Positions 8,330 to 16,665 of a stretch of DNA of 32,068 nucleotides are shown here, piece after piece (the stretch's first letter is position 1; each line of letters starts with the position of its first letter). This DNA is from RYN-431 sp036388295 (GTDB lineage: Bacteria > Planctomycetota > Phycisphaerae > Tepidisphaerales > Tepidisphaeraceae): positions 1 through 32,068 of the forward strand of contig DASVSC010000179.1 in the NCBI GenBank assembly GCA_036388295.1, in the 5' to 3' direction. The position numbers were made by a program, and so were the translations under genes. Under the pieces are notes generated by a model. The model was given only the letters and a program-made list of their open reading frames with translations. It was not told the DNA's origin and searched no databases.

Positions 8330-9472
8330 CTAAGACGTCGGCGTCACGATTGTCGTCGGCGTCGGCGACAGGACGGTTGGCGTGATCAGGGCCGTGCCGG
8401 CGGAGTCCACCAGCACTTTCGACTCTACGGGTTTGGACGTCGCCACCGGGTTCATCTGGCGGAAGACTTCGATGATCGCCAGCGTCAGTGCCACGACCAC
8501 CGGCCCGACGAACAGCCCGGCCACGCCGAACGCTTGTAAGCCGCCGAGGACGCTGAAGAAGATGACCAGGTCGTGCAGGCCGGCCTTGCTGCCGACAAGG
8601 CGCGGGCGGAGCAGGTTGTCGACGGACCCAATGACGACCGCCCCCACGAACACCAGCACGCCCGCCTGCCAATACTGGCCCGTGGCGGCGAGGTAAATCG
8701 ACGCCGGCACCCAGACGAGGGCGCTGCCGGCCATGGGAATCAGCGACGCAATGAACATCACAAAGCCCCACAGCACTGACGACGGCAGCCCCAGAAGCGC
8801 GAAGGTGATACCGCCCAGGAATCCCTGAATGGCCGCAATCACCATCACGCCTTGAACACTGGCTTTAATCACGTCGCGGCAGCGTTTGAATACCGCCTTT
8901 GACTGTTTTTCGTCCAGCGGCAGCAGATTGAAGGTAGCCTGCTCCACGGCGTGGGCGTCACGCAGCAGGTAGAACAGCGTGAACAGCGTGAAGGCGAACT
9001 TCACGATCACCCCGAGCACCTGCCCGGCCACGTTAATGCCGCGGCCGACGACCGTGCTGGCGTAGCCTTTGAGTTGATCGCCGATGGCGTCGGGGTTCGC
9101 CAGGTATGGGTCGGCATACGTATGAATCGTTGTGGCGAGCCGGCTGTCGCCCCTCATAAAGTCCTTAAACTTCCCGATTCCCGTTTTGACCGCGGCCACG
9201 CCGTCGTCGACTTGGGAGACGGCGGACACGCTCAGCAGCGTGATCGGGATGACCACGATCACCAGGAGCGTCAGCACGGTCACCAAAGACGCCAGCCACG
9301 GCGGCGACGGCAGCCGATTTCGCACGATCTGAAAGAACGGGTAGGTGATGACGGCCAACACGACGGACCAGATGATCACGTCGATGAACGGCAGAATGAT
9401 CAGCCAGCAGAGGTAAATCGCGATCAGCGTGATCGCCAGCAGGGCCAGCCAGCGGATGTTGAAGCGTTGCAT
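8330..9472 (-). CDS. AI-2E family transporter-like permease
   Basis: This 380-residue multi-spanning inner-membrane protein of the AI-2E transporter (PerM/YdiK/TqsA) family has two hydrophobic segments at about 10-50 and one near 62-90. A soluble central part is followed by about five more segments, including GFLGGITFALLGLPSSVLWGFVMFIASLIPMAGS and GVAGLFVGPVVVALTLAIIEVF. The last 40 residues are a Thr/Pro/Val-rich tail outside the membrane core. Family members export varied small solutes or ions, so autoinducer transport should not be assumed. It ends 35 bases from the convergent lipoprotein gene and diverges from lepA. Confidence 0.9.
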   Translation of the reverse strand: MQRFNIRWLALLAITLIAIYLCWLIILPFIDVIIWSVVLAVITYPFFQIVRNRLPSPPWLASLVTVLTLLVIVVIPITLLSVSAVSQVDDGVAAVKTGIGKFKDFMRGDSRLATTIHTYADPYLANPDAIGDQLKGYASTVVGRGINVAGQVLGVIVKFAFTLFTLFYLLRDAHAVEQATFNLLPLDEKQSKAVFKRCRDVIKASVQGVMVIAAIQGFLGGITFALLGLPSSVLWGFVMFIASLIPMAGSALVWVPASIYLAATGQYWQAGVLVFVGAVVIGSVDNLLRPRLVGSKAGLHDLVIFFSVLGGLQAFGVAGLFVGPVVVALTLAIIEVFRQMNPVATSKPVESKVLVDSAGTALITPTVLSPTPTTIVTPTS

Positions 9473-9550
9473 AGTGCCCTGATCGTAATGCCGCAGCCCG
9501 CGGGCCCGCCCGAGAAAAATTGTCCGCTACAGCAAACCGTGGCCGCCGGT

Positions 9551-9556
9551 TACAAT
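9551..9556 (+). promoter_or_regulatory. candidate -10 element for the lepA operon
   Basis: TACAAT at 9551-9556 lies about 32 bases before the lepA ATG at 9588; no convincing -35 is seen. It overlaps an in-frame upstream ATG at 9555, which argues against that codon as the start. Confidence 0.35.
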
Positions 9557-9587
9557 GCCTCGTCCGCCGGCTGACGGTGGTAAGCCC

Positions 9588-11378
9588 ATGAAAATCCGTA
9601 ATTTCTCGATTATCGCCCACATTGACCACGGCAAAAGCACCCTCAGCGACCGCCTGCTGATGCGCGCCGGCGCTATCACCGAGCGCGAGTTCTCCGCCCA
9701 GATGCTCGACGACATGGACCTGGAGAAAGAGCGCGGCATCACCATCAAGGCCAGCGCCGTCACGGTCTATCACCAGCACCGCGGCGAGACGTACATGCTC
9801 AACTTCATCGACACGCCCGGCCACGTCGACTTCCACTACGAAGTCCAGCGGGCCATGCAGGCGTGCGAAGGCGCGCTGCTGGTGGTCGACAGCACGCAGG
9901 GCGTGCAGGCCCAGACGGTGGCCAACGCCTACGCGGCGACGGACGCGAACCTGGAAATCGTGCCGGTCATCAACAAAATCGACTTGCCCAGCGCCATGCC
10001 GGAGAAGGTGGCGCAGGAGATCGAGGACGTGCTCGGCTTCCCGGCCGAGGACGCGATCAATGTCAGCGCCAAAAGCGGCATCGGCATCGACGAACTGATC
10101 ACCGCCCTGTGCGACCGCCTGCCCGGCCCGCGCGGCGACCCGAAGGCCCCGACCCGCGCCCTGATCTTCGACAGCATCTACGACGACTACCGCGGCGTCG
10201 TCACCTACGTGCGCGTCATCGACGGCGAACTCCGCAAGGGGATGAAAATCCGGTTCATGGGCACGAACAAGCTCTACCAGATCAACGACCTCGGCAAGCA
10301 CACCCCACGCCGCACGCAGGTCGACAAAATCGGCCACGGCGAGGTGGGCTACATCGTCGCCGCCATCAAAGACCTGCACGACGTACGCGTCGGCGACACC
10401 ATCACCGAAGAAGACAACAAGGCCACCGAACAACTGCCCGGCTACAAGCCCGTGCAGCAGATGGTTTACTGCGATTTCTATCCCAGCGGCAAAACGCAGT
10501 ACGACGAACTGCGCGATGCCATGGACCGTCTCAGCCTGAACGACGCCAGCTTCAGCTTCGACCCGGAAAACAACGACGCCCTCGGCTTCGGCTTCCGCTG
10601 CGGCTTCCTCGGTTTGCTGCACATGGAGATCATCCAGGAACGGCTGGAACGTGAGTTCAACATCGAAGTGATCCAGACCGCGCCGACGGTGACGTACGAA
10701 ATCCTGATGACCGACGGCACGACCAAGCGCATCGACAGCCCGAGCGAACTGCCCGATCTGACCAACGTCGAAGAGATTCGCGAGCCGTTCATCAATATGC
10801 AGCTGATCCTGCCGCAGGACTGCGTCGGCAATATGATGCGCATCTGCGAAGAGCGTCGCGGCGAGTACAAAAAGACCGAATACCTCGGCAATACCGGCCG
10901 CGTAATTCTGGGCTATGAGCTGCCGCTGGCGGAGATCATTTACGACTTCTACGACCGCCTGAAAAGCGCCACCAAGGGCTACGGCACGATGGACTACGAC
11001 GTCATCGGCTTCCGGGCGGGCAACCTGGTGAAAGTCGACATCCTGGTCAACGGCGACCGCGTCGATGCCCTTAGCATCATCCAGCACCGCGACATCGCCG
11101 AGATGCGCAGCCGCAAGCTGCTGGTGCGGCTTAAGGAAGAGATCGAACGCCACCTGTTCGAAATCCCCCTGCAGGCCGCCATCGGCGGCAAAGTCATCGC
11201 CCGCGAGACGATCAAGAGCATGGGCAAGAACGTCACCGCCAAGTGCTACGGCGGCGACATCAGCCGTAAGAAAAAGCTGCTGAGCAAGCAGAAGGAAGGC
11301 AAAAAGCGGATGAAACGCATGGGCAGCGTGGACATTCCGCAGGAAGCGTTTTTGGCGATTTTGGAGGCGGGGGATTGA
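9588..11378 (+). CDS. lepA: elongation factor 4 (LepA)
   Basis: This 596-residue translational GTPase acts on stalled or mispositioned ribosomes by back-translocation. The sequence starts MKIRNFSIIAHIDHGKST with the G1 loop AHIDHGKS at 10-17. G3 DTPGHVDF and G4 NKID follow. EF-G-like domains come next, with FRCGFLGLLHMEIIQERLER, and the LepA-specific C-terminal domain ends SRKKKLLSKQKEGKKRMKRMG. Full family length is present. I chose ATG 9588 over an upstream ATG at 9555 because it matches family N-termini. It is first in a run of four tightly packed genes. Confidence 0.97.
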   Translation: MKIRNFSIIAHIDHGKSTLSDRLLMRAGAITEREFSAQMLDDMDLEKERGITIKASAVTVYHQHRGETYMLNFIDTPGHVDFHYEVQRAMQACEGALLVVDSTQGVQAQTVANAYAATDANLEIVPVINKIDLPSAMPEKVAQEIEDVLGFPAEDAINVSAKSGIGIDELITALCDRLPGPRGDPKAPTRALIFDSIYDDYRGVVTYVRVIDGELRKGMKIRFMGTNKLYQINDLGKHTPRRTQVDKIGHGEVGYIVAAIKDLHDVRVGDTITEEDNKATEQLPGYKPVQQMVYCDFYPSGKTQYDELRDAMDRLSLNDASFSFDPENNDALGFGFRCGFLGLLHMEIIQERLEREFNIEVIQTAPTVTYEILMTDGTTKRIDSPSELPDLTNVEEIREPFINMQLILPQDCVGNMMRICEERRGEYKKTEYLGNTGRVILGYELPLAEIIYDFYDRLKSATKGYGTMDYDVIGFRAGNLVKVDILVNGDRVDALSIIQHRDIAEMRSRKLLVRLKEEIERHLFEIPLQAAIGGKVIARETIKSMGKNVTAKCYGGDISRKKKLLSKQKEGKKRMKRMGSVDIPQEAFLAILEAGD

Positions 11379-11405
11379 CCGCCTCATTTTGCCGATAGGA
11401 CAGGC

Positions 11406-11711
11406 ATGGGTGAGCTTCTCGGTCGACTGTTTCAGGAGTGGATAGGCTTTGAAGCCATTTTTGGCGGTTTGTTCGTCGCATTCGGAATCTGGTGCATCGG
11501 CTTCATCGGAAGTGAGTTACGCGTGCGCCGCCTTCTGTCGGCTGTCCTTTTGGCGGGGAGCGGCGTTGCGTTTACGACACTGGGTGTCGTCCTTGCCGAC
11601 GATCATGATTCGATGGGAATCTTGAAAACAGCAGTCATGGGCGTGTTTTATTTCTCACTTTTCCGCGGCCTGTCTGGGACGTCGAGGCTGCCGACGGGAA
11701 CCGCCGAGTGA
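11406..11711 (+). CDS. small membrane protein of unknown function
   Basis: This 101-residue protein has three hydrophobic stretches: about 17-34 (FGGLFVAFGIWCIGFIG), 43-62 (LLSAVLLAGSGVAFTTLGVV) and near 73-87. I recognise no family. An AGGACA ribosome binding site precedes ATG 11406. Its stop overlaps the GTG start of lpxI (GTGA), implying translational coupling. The location suggests a membrane or envelope role, but nothing in the residues confirms one. Confidence 0.75.
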   Translation: MGELLGRLFQEWIGFEAIFGGLFVAFGIWCIGFIGSELRVRRLLSAVLLAGSGVAFTTLGVVLADDHDSMGILKTAVMGVFYFSLFRGLSGTSRLPTGTAE

Positions 11712-12553
11712 AGCGTCCGACCACCCTCGGCATCATCGCCGGCGAAGGCGTGTTCCCGATGCTCGTCGCGCGCGGGGCGCGGGCGGCCGGCATGCGGACG
11801 GTCGCCATCGGTTTGGCCGGCAGTGTTTGGCCGGAAGTGGAAAAGGAAGTCGACGTCTTCCGCACCGTCGGCCTGACGCGGCTGGGCAGTTGGGTTCGGG
11901 AACTGAAACGCAACGGCGTCGACGAAACCATCATGGTCGGCCGCGTTCGCAAAGTGCAGCTGTATTCCCGCTGGAGTTGGATCAAGTACATTCCCGACGT
12001 CCGCACGCTGCGGCTGTTCGTGACGCAGATTCGGAAAGACAAACGCGACCAGACGCTGCTGCTGTCCTTATGTGATGCCTTGGCTGCTGAAGGGTTTCCG
12101 TTGAGTGATTCGACCAAATATTGCCCCGACCAGTTGGCCACGCCCGGCGTGATGACGCGGCGTCAGCCGTCAACGGCCGTGTGGGCGGACGCGCGGTTCG
12201 GCTACGAGCTGTGCACCACCATCAGCCGGCTGCAGATCGGCCAGGCCATCGCCATTGCCGACCAGAACGTGATCGCCGTTGAGGCGCTCGAAGGCACAGA
12301 TCGCATGATCGCCCGCGCCGGCGAACTGTGTAAGCGGGGCGGGTGGACGCTGATCAAGGTCGCCAACACGAACGCAGACATGCGCATCGACGTGCCGACG
12401 GTCGGCGTGCAGACGATCGAGAAACTGAAGGCCGCCGGCGCGGCCTGCCTGGTGCTGACGCCGGGCAAAACGATCATGCTGGAGAAACCGAAGGTAATCG
12501 AAGCCGCCGACCGGCTGGGCGTCGCCATCGTCGGCTACGAGGGCGGCCAGTGA
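11708..12553 (+). CDS. lpxI: LpxI-like UDP-2,3-diacylglucosamine pyrophosphatase (DUF1009)
   Basis: This 281-residue protein starts at GTG. LpxI hydrolyses UDP-2,3-diacylglucosamine to lipid X and UMP in lipid A synthesis, replacing LpxH. Seen: the N-terminal LGIIAGEGVFPMLVARGARA (compare the family GIIAGGGxLP signature), a central region QLATPGVMTRRQPS, and the C-terminal WTLIKVANTNADMRIDVPTVG and ACLVLTPGKTIMLEKP typical of the second LpxI domain. It is coupled to the preceding gene (GTGA) and to the following moaD-like gene in the same way. Its presence supports an outer membrane with lipid A. No other lpx gene is in view. Confidence 0.9.
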   Translation: MKRPTTLGIIAGEGVFPMLVARGARAAGMRTVAIGLAGSVWPEVEKEVDVFRTVGLTRLGSWVRELKRNGVDETIMVGRVRKVQLYSRWSWIKYIPDVRTLRLFVTQIRKDKRDQTLLLSLCDALAAEGFPLSDSTKYCPDQLATPGVMTRRQPSTAVWADARFGYELCTTISRLQIGQAIAIADQNVIAVEALEGTDRMIARAGELCKRGGWTLIKVANTNADMRIDVPTVGVQTIEKLKAAGAACLVLTPGKTIMLEKPKVIEAADRLGVAIVGYEGGQ

Positions 12554-12810
12554 CCGTCCGCGTGAAATGCTTCGCGATTGCCCGCGATTTGGCCGGCTTC
12601 GCCGAGAGGTCGTTTGAACTGACGCAGGACGCGACGGCTGGCGAAGCATTGGCCACGATCGTGGCCCAGTTTCCGGCGCTGGCGGTGCACGCGAACCGGT
12701 TGGCGTTGGCGGTGAACTTGGAATACGTCGATCGATCCCACGTTTTGCGCGACGGCGATGAACTGGCGTTGATCCCGCCCGTCAGCGGCGGGGCGTTAGT
12801 GACTTCGTGA
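12550..12810 (+). CDS. moaD: MoaD-like molybdopterin synthase small subunit with C-terminal extension
   Basis: This 86-residue ubiquitin-fold sulfur carrier starts at GTG, overlapping the lpxI stop by GTGA. The N-terminus TVRVKCFAIARDLAG and the tail LRDGDELALIPPVSGG match MoaD. In canonical MoaD the Gly-Gly is the C-terminus, which is adenylated and thiocarboxylated by MoeB. Here ALVTS follows GG before the stop. The extension would need removal for sulfur transfer, unless this protein has another role. A moaE gene lies about 4.6 kb away on the minus strand (17399-17854). A ThiS- or CysO-type carrier is the main alternative. Confidence 0.85.
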   Translation: MTVRVKCFAIARDLAGFAERSFELTQDATAGEALATIVAQFPALAVHANRLALAVNLEYVDRSHVLRDGDELALIPPVSGGALVTS

Positions 12811-12855
12811 GTGAAGGCGATAATAGAGCCCCGCGGCCTTGAAGGTAGCGATGGC

Positions 12856-12931
12856 TTGGGTGGCAAGGCTTGTACTCAAGCCTTGGCATGTCGCCAGAAG
12901 ACAAGGCTTGAGTACAAGCCTTGCCACCCAA
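12856..12931. terminator. large inverted repeat between convergent moaD and nuoD
   Basis: The 29-bp arms at 12856-12884 and 12903-12931 are exact reverse complements with an 18-nt spacer. Each arm is itself a hairpin (AAGGCTTG, loop TACT or AGTA, CAAGCCTT). It lies between convergent genes and could stop transcription both ways, though T-runs are lacking. It may also be a REP-like repeat. Confidence 0.6.
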
Positions 12932-12969
12932 ACGCTACGGCCAAAACCGCGTCGCTCTAGTTGATCGTG

Positions 12970-14157
12970 TCAGCGATCGACTTCGCCCATCACGATGTCG
13001 ATGCTGCCGACGATCGCCGGAATGTCACCGATCAGCACGCCCGGCACCAGTTCCGGCAGCACCGCCAGGTTCACGAAGCTGGGCCCGCGGATCTTAACGC
13101 GGTACGGGATCGGCCCGCCCTGGCTTTCGATGTAGAAGCCGAGATGCCCGCGCGGGTTTTCAGCCTCCACGTACACCTCGCCGGCCGGCACCTTCATGGC
13201 CCGCGGGATTTTCGCCCGGAACAGCCCGTCCGGCAGCATCGCCAGGCACTGACGGATGATTCGGCAGCACTCGACCATTTCGGCCATTTTCACCCAATAG
13301 CGGTCCCAGCAGTCGCCGAGCGTGCCCACTTCGCCACGGCCGACGCAGACGTCGAAGTCCAACTCCGGGTAGACGCTGTACGGCCGGTCGCGGCGAAGGT
13401 CCATCGGGATGCCGCTGCCGCGGATCATCGGGCCGCTGAGCGTGTAGTCGATCGCCTGCTGCCGCGTGACCACGCCCAGGTTGGCCGTGCGCTTGATGAA
13501 GATCGGGTTGTGCGTGAGCAGGCGGTTGTATTCGTCGATCTTCGGTTCGAAGTAATCGAGAAACTCGATCAGTTTGTCCGCGAACCCTTCGGGCAGGTCC
13601 CAGGTCACGCCGCCGATGTTGATGTAGCTGAGCGTCAGGCGTGCGCCGCACAACTGTTCGAACAGATCAAGAATGTATTCGCGTTCCCGGAAGGCGTACA
13701 GGAACGGCGTAAACGCGCCCAGGTCCAGCCCATACGTGCCGAAGCTCACCAAGTGCGACGCGATACGGTTCAGTTCGACGGCAATGACGCGGATGAACTC
13801 CGCCCGCCGCGGCACGCTGATGCCGGCCAACTTTTCGACGGTCATCGACCAAGCGAGGTTGTTGTTCATCGCCGCCAAGTAGTCCAGGCGGTCGGTGTAG
13901 CCAATGTATTGGTAGTACGGCAGGTTCTCCGCGATCTTTTCCTTGCAGCGGTGCAGGTAGCCCAGATGCACGACGGCCTGCGTGACGATTTCGCCTTCGG
14001 TGCGCAACTCCAGGCGCAGCACACCGTGTGTGCTGGGGTGCTGCGGGCCCATGTTCAGGATCATCTCCTCGCCGTGCGTGGCGACTTGGCCCTGTTCGTG
14101 CTCGCCGGGGGCGAGTAAGAACTTGCGGTCGATGATGGGCGTTTCGGCGGCGTGCAA
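12970..14157 (-). CDS. nuoD: NADH-quinone oxidoreductase subunit D (49 kDa)
   Basis: NuoD lies in the peripheral arm of respiratory complex I and helps form the quinone site. Seen: ILNMGPQHPSTHGVLRLEL, HRCKEKIAENLPYYQYIGYTDRLDY, NRIASHLV, GDCWDRYWVKMAEMVECC, and the C-terminal GDIPAIVGSIDIVMGEVDR. This is a complete family sequence of about 395 residues. The start is uncertain. The coding-like sequence before MILNMGP contains no ATG. TTG at 14155-14157 gives normal length but has no visible ribosome binding site. ATG at 14062-14064 gives 364 residues, but GAGGAG abuts it with no spacing. No other nuo gene is in the window, so the complex I genes are dispersed or continue elsewhere. Confidence 0.93.
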   Translation of the reverse strand: MHAAETPIIDRKFLLAPGEHEQGQVATHGEEMILNMGPQHPSTHGVLRLELRTEGEIVTQAVVHLGYLHRCKEKIAENLPYYQYIGYTDRLDYLAAMNNNLAWSMTVEKLAGISVPRRAEFIRVIAVELNRIASHLVSFGTYGLDLGAFTPFLYAFREREYILDLFEQLCGARLTLSYINIGGVTWDLPEGFADKLIEFLDYFEPKIDEYNRLLTHNPIFIKRTANLGVVTRQQAIDYTLSGPMIRGSGIPMDLRRDRPYSVYPELDFDVCVGRGEVGTLGDCWDRYWVKMAEMVECCRIIRQCLAMLPDGLFRAKIPRAMKVPAGEVYVEAENPRGHLGFYIESQGGPIPYRVKIRGPSFVNLAVLPELVPGVLIGDIPAIVGSIDIVMGEVDR

Positions 14158-14226
14158 CGGACACGATAATAGGGGATGGCGTGCGGTAAGAAAACGTGTA
14201 TAGTCTGACCCGGAAAAACGAGAAGA

Positions 14227-14248
14227 AAAAGGCCAATAGGGGCCTTTT
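14227..14248. promoter_or_regulatory. hairpin in the leader of the LOG-family gene
   Basis: AAAAGGCC (14227-14234), a 6-nt loop and GGCCTTTT (14241-14248) form an 8-bp stem with A- and T-rich ends, 30 bases before the start codon at 14278. It could be a weak terminator or attenuator read on either strand. Confidence 0.4.
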
Positions 14249-14277
14249 AGAAAAGAATGGACTGAGGTTCCCCCACC

Positions 14278-15378
14278 ATGCCGGACGAACTCCCGCCTCC
14301 CGCGGCCCAAGAAGCCGAAGACACGATCGAAAAACAGCAGGTCGTCACCAGCGTCCCCCGCGACGAAATGGGCGACGTTCATGAACTGGCCATCGAGCTG
14401 ATGGACGCCGTGTCGAAGCTGCCCGACGGCGACGTCGTCAACGAAATGCTCGCCACCAGCCTGAAGCTGCTGCGCGACCGCAACACCCGCGCGGACCTGA
14501 AGCTGATCAACACCAGCATGAAAGAGCTGCGCTACGCGCTGAAGGTGTTCGAGCCGTACAAGGAAACCCGCAAGATCAGCATCTTCGGCAGCGCCCGCAC
14601 GCCCGAGACGCACCTGGACTACCTGGCCGCCGTCGACTTCGGCAAGCGCATCGTCGAGCGCGGCTGGATGGTCATCACCGGCGCCGGCGGCGGCATCATG
14701 GCCGCGGGCCACGGCGGGGCGGGGGCCAAGCCCAGCTTCGGCCTGGCCATTCGGCTGCCGTTCGAGCAGAAGACCAACGAGTTCATCGCCGAAGACCCGA
14801 AGCTGATCAACTTCAAATACTTCTTCACGCGCAAGCTCATGTTCGTCCGCAGCAGCCACGCCATCGCCGTCTTCCCCGGCGGCTTCGGCACGATGGACGA
14901 AGGTTTCGAAGTGCTGACGCTGATCCAGACCGGCAAGGCCCCGCCGCTGCCGATCGTCTTCGTCGACCACGACGGCAGCAGCTTCTGGCGCGACTGGGAA
15001 ACCTACGTCCACAAGCAACTCCTCGGCAGCCGGCTCATCAGCGAAGAAGACTTGCACCTCTACAAGATCACCCAGAGCGTCGACGAGGCCATGGACGAAG
15101 TGACGAACTTCTATCGGGTTTTCCACAGCACGCGCTACGTGCGCGACACGCTGGTGGTCCGCCTGAACGCCAAACCGTCAGCCAAGCAGATCGAGGAATT
15201 GAACCGCCGGTACTCGGGGATATTGGTCAAAGGCCAGATCGAGCTGACCGAGCCGTTGCCGCAGGAAAAGGACGAGCCGTCGCTGCAGCACTTGCCGCGG
15301 ATCAAGATGAACTTCAATCGCCGGGAGCACGGCATTTTCCGGACGATGATCAACTACTTGAACGCGGAAGTGAGCTAG
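14278..15378 (+). CDS. LOG-family (TIGR00730-like) Rossmann-fold protein
   Basis: This 366-residue protein contains a LOG/lysine decarboxylase-like domain at about 97-290. The core signature PGGFGTMDE is at 200-208, preceded by TRKLMFV (184-190) and a nucleotide-binding-like VITGAGGGIMAAGHGGA (132-148). LOG proteins split N6-modified or plain nucleoside 5'-monophosphates into base and ribose 5-phosphate; many bacterial members are misnamed lysine decarboxylases. The protein is longer than simple LOG enzymes, with about 95 extra N-terminal residues (charged, helical) and a C-terminal tail of about 75. Those extra parts are unassigned. It is a single gene, divergent from nuoD. Confidence 0.9.
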   Translation: MPDELPPPAAQEAEDTIEKQQVVTSVPRDEMGDVHELAIELMDAVSKLPDGDVVNEMLATSLKLLRDRNTRADLKLINTSMKELRYALKVFEPYKETRKISIFGSARTPETHLDYLAAVDFGKRIVERGWMVITGAGGGIMAAGHGGAGAKPSFGLAIRLPFEQKTNEFIAEDPKLINFKYFFTRKLMFVRSSHAIAVFPGGFGTMDEGFEVLTLIQTGKAPPLPIVFVDHDGSSFWRDWETYVHKQLLGSRLISEEDLHLYKITQSVDEAMDEVTNFYRVFHSTRYVRDTLVVRLNAKPSAKQIEELNRRYSGILVKGQIELTEPLPQEKDEPSLQHLPRIKMNFNRREHGIFRTMINYLNAEVS

Positions 15379-15799
15379 GCGTTCGTAAGTGTGCGGCCGG
15401 TCGACAATGTTGTTCCTGTCATTTTACGCGCTCATTTTGGAACAAATGAATCCCAACCGCCGGCCAGACCATAACTAACGGCCGGGCCGTTGCGCGCTAC
15501 CCCGCCCAGCGACTTACGCCGCTCAAAACGGCCTCCGGTTCCCTCTCCCGGTATGGCCAGGAGAGGGGTAGGGTGAGGGCCGACGACGATCGGCGTCATC
15601 GGTCGGAGCGGCATTCGGTGGTGGGTCATTTTTCACTTCTTCGTTATTCGCGTTCGTGACAGAAAGCCCTCACCCTACCCTCTCCCGGCCATACCGGGAG
15701 AGGGAACTCCGGCTGGCCGCGAATGTGCGGGGCAGCCCGGGCCTCTTCGTTCTATCGCTGTGCGCGGCAGAAGTCGGACAAAAAGCAGACTACTTTCGA
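15379..15799. other. 421-bp gene-free region
   Basis: I see no convincing gene between the LOG gene and the 3' end of nth. It holds a short GC palindrome at 15477-15491 (AACGGCC G GGCCGTT) and the composite inverted repeat described separately at 15537-15707. Confidence 0.6.
15537..15707. repeat. composite inverted repeat, first copy (units A and B)
   Basis: Unit A (15537-15579) contains a CTCTCCCGG hairpin arm, here with one mismatch, plus a GTAGGGTGAGGG tail. Unit B (15667-15707) is the same element inverted, with a perfect CTCTCCCGG/CCGGGAGAG stem of 9 bp. The tails face each other across an 87-bp spacer. The same pair architecture recurs at 19679-20902. This is a BIME/REP-like arrangement by appearance; no RAYT transposase is in the window. 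Confidence 0.8.
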
Positions 15800-16519
15800 T
15801 CAAGCCTTCCGCAGCCGCTTCGTCACAGCCGCCTCCGCCTCGGCCCGTTCGCGCAGCACCGCCGGCCCCGTCGGGCAACACGGCAGCAGCACGCACGCCT
15901 CGCACAAGGGCTTACGCGCCTGGCACACCGCCCGGCCGTGGTGGATCAGCAAATGCGACCAGAGCGTCCATTCGTCCTGCGGCACGATCGGGATCAAATC
16001 CTGCTCGATCTTCACCGCGTCGCTCGGGTGCTTCGTCAGGCCAAGGCGGTTGCCCAGACGCGTCACGTGCGTGTCGACCGTCACGCCGATGTTGATGTCG
16101 AACGCATTGCCCAGCACCACGTTCGCCGTCTTACGCCCCACGCCGGCCAGTGCGTGAAGCTCCTCCATCGTCCGCGGCACCACGCCGCCGTGCCGTTCGA
16201 CCAGGGCCGCCGCCATCGCGCGGATGTTGGTCGCCTTGGCCCGGAAGAAGCCGGCGGATTTGATGTAGCGTTCCACTTCTTCCTGCGGCGCGTCGGCGTA
16301 GTCCTGCGCGGTGCGGAAGCGCTTGAACAGTTCGATCGTCACGATGTTCACGCGCTCGTCGGTGCACTGGGCCGACAAGATTGTGGCCACCAGCAATTCC
16401 AGCGGCGTGGTGAAGTTCAGCGAACACTTCGCGTGCGGGTACGCCTGCTTCAACAACGGCAAGATGACGTTGACCCGCTCGCGACGCGTGCGGACGAGTT
16501 TCGATTCGGACTTTGGCAT
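15800..16519 (-). CDS. nth: endonuclease III
   Basis: This 239-residue bifunctional DNA glycosylase/AP lyase removes oxidised pyrimidines in base excision repair. The helix-hairpin-helix LAGVGRKTANVVLG carries catalytic Lys130. Catalytic Asp149 sits in TVDTHVTRLGNRLG. A [4Fe-4S] cluster motif C-x6-C-x2-C-x5-C is complete at Cys201, 208, 211 and 217. The last 20 residues are a charged Ala/Arg/Glu tail beyond the cluster. It is flanked on both sides by palindromic intergenic repeats and appears to be transcribed alone. Confidence 0.96.
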   Translation of the reverse strand: MPKSESKLVRTRRERVNVILPLLKQAYPHAKCSLNFTTPLELLVATILSAQCTDERVNIVTIELFKRFRTAQDYADAPQEEVERYIKSAGFFRAKATNIRAMAAALVERHGGVVPRTMEELHALAGVGRKTANVVLGNAFDINIGVTVDTHVTRLGNRLGLTKHPSDAVKIEQDLIPIVPQDEWTLWSHLLIHHGRAVCQARKPLCEACVLLPCCPTGPAVLRERAEAEAAVTKRLRKA

Positions 16520-16536
16520 GGGGCAGGAAATTTAGC

Positions 16537-16637
16537 CGCAGATGGACGCAGATGAACACAGATAAGAAGCAGCGAAATAGAAGAGCCCGCCAGTTTATCT
16601 TCGCTTATCTGTGTTCATCTGCGTCCATCTGCGGCCA
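16537..16637. repeat. inverted repeat of the GATGAACACAG type, first copy
   Basis: Exact 32-bp arms at 16537-16568 (GCCGCAGATGGACGCAGATG...) and 16606-16637 are separated by 37 bp. The arms contain internal near-repeats (CAGATGGACG/CAGATGAACA). It separates nth from the 3' end of the next minus-strand gene and could act as a transcription stop. Confidence 0.85.
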
Positions 16638-16665
16638 CTTTCTTTCTGTCTAAACAGTCCGCCGC

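Noticed and set aside
8330..9472. Quorum-sensing AI-2 exporter
   Set aside because: The AI-2E family name does not establish the substrate; there is no luxS or related gene nearby.
9165..11387. 740-codon open frame antisense to lepA
   Set aside because: It is a shadow of a clearly conserved gene in GC-rich DNA; the translation is low-complexity Val/Asp/Ala/His with no family.
14158..15126. N-terminal extension that would fuse 320 residues to NuoD
   Set aside because: This part is antisense to the LOG gene and does not resemble any domain; the true NuoD begins near 14157 or 14064.
16537..16637. CRISPR-like repeat
   Set aside because: Only two arms, inverted and not direct, with no spacers of regular length; no cas gene in the window.
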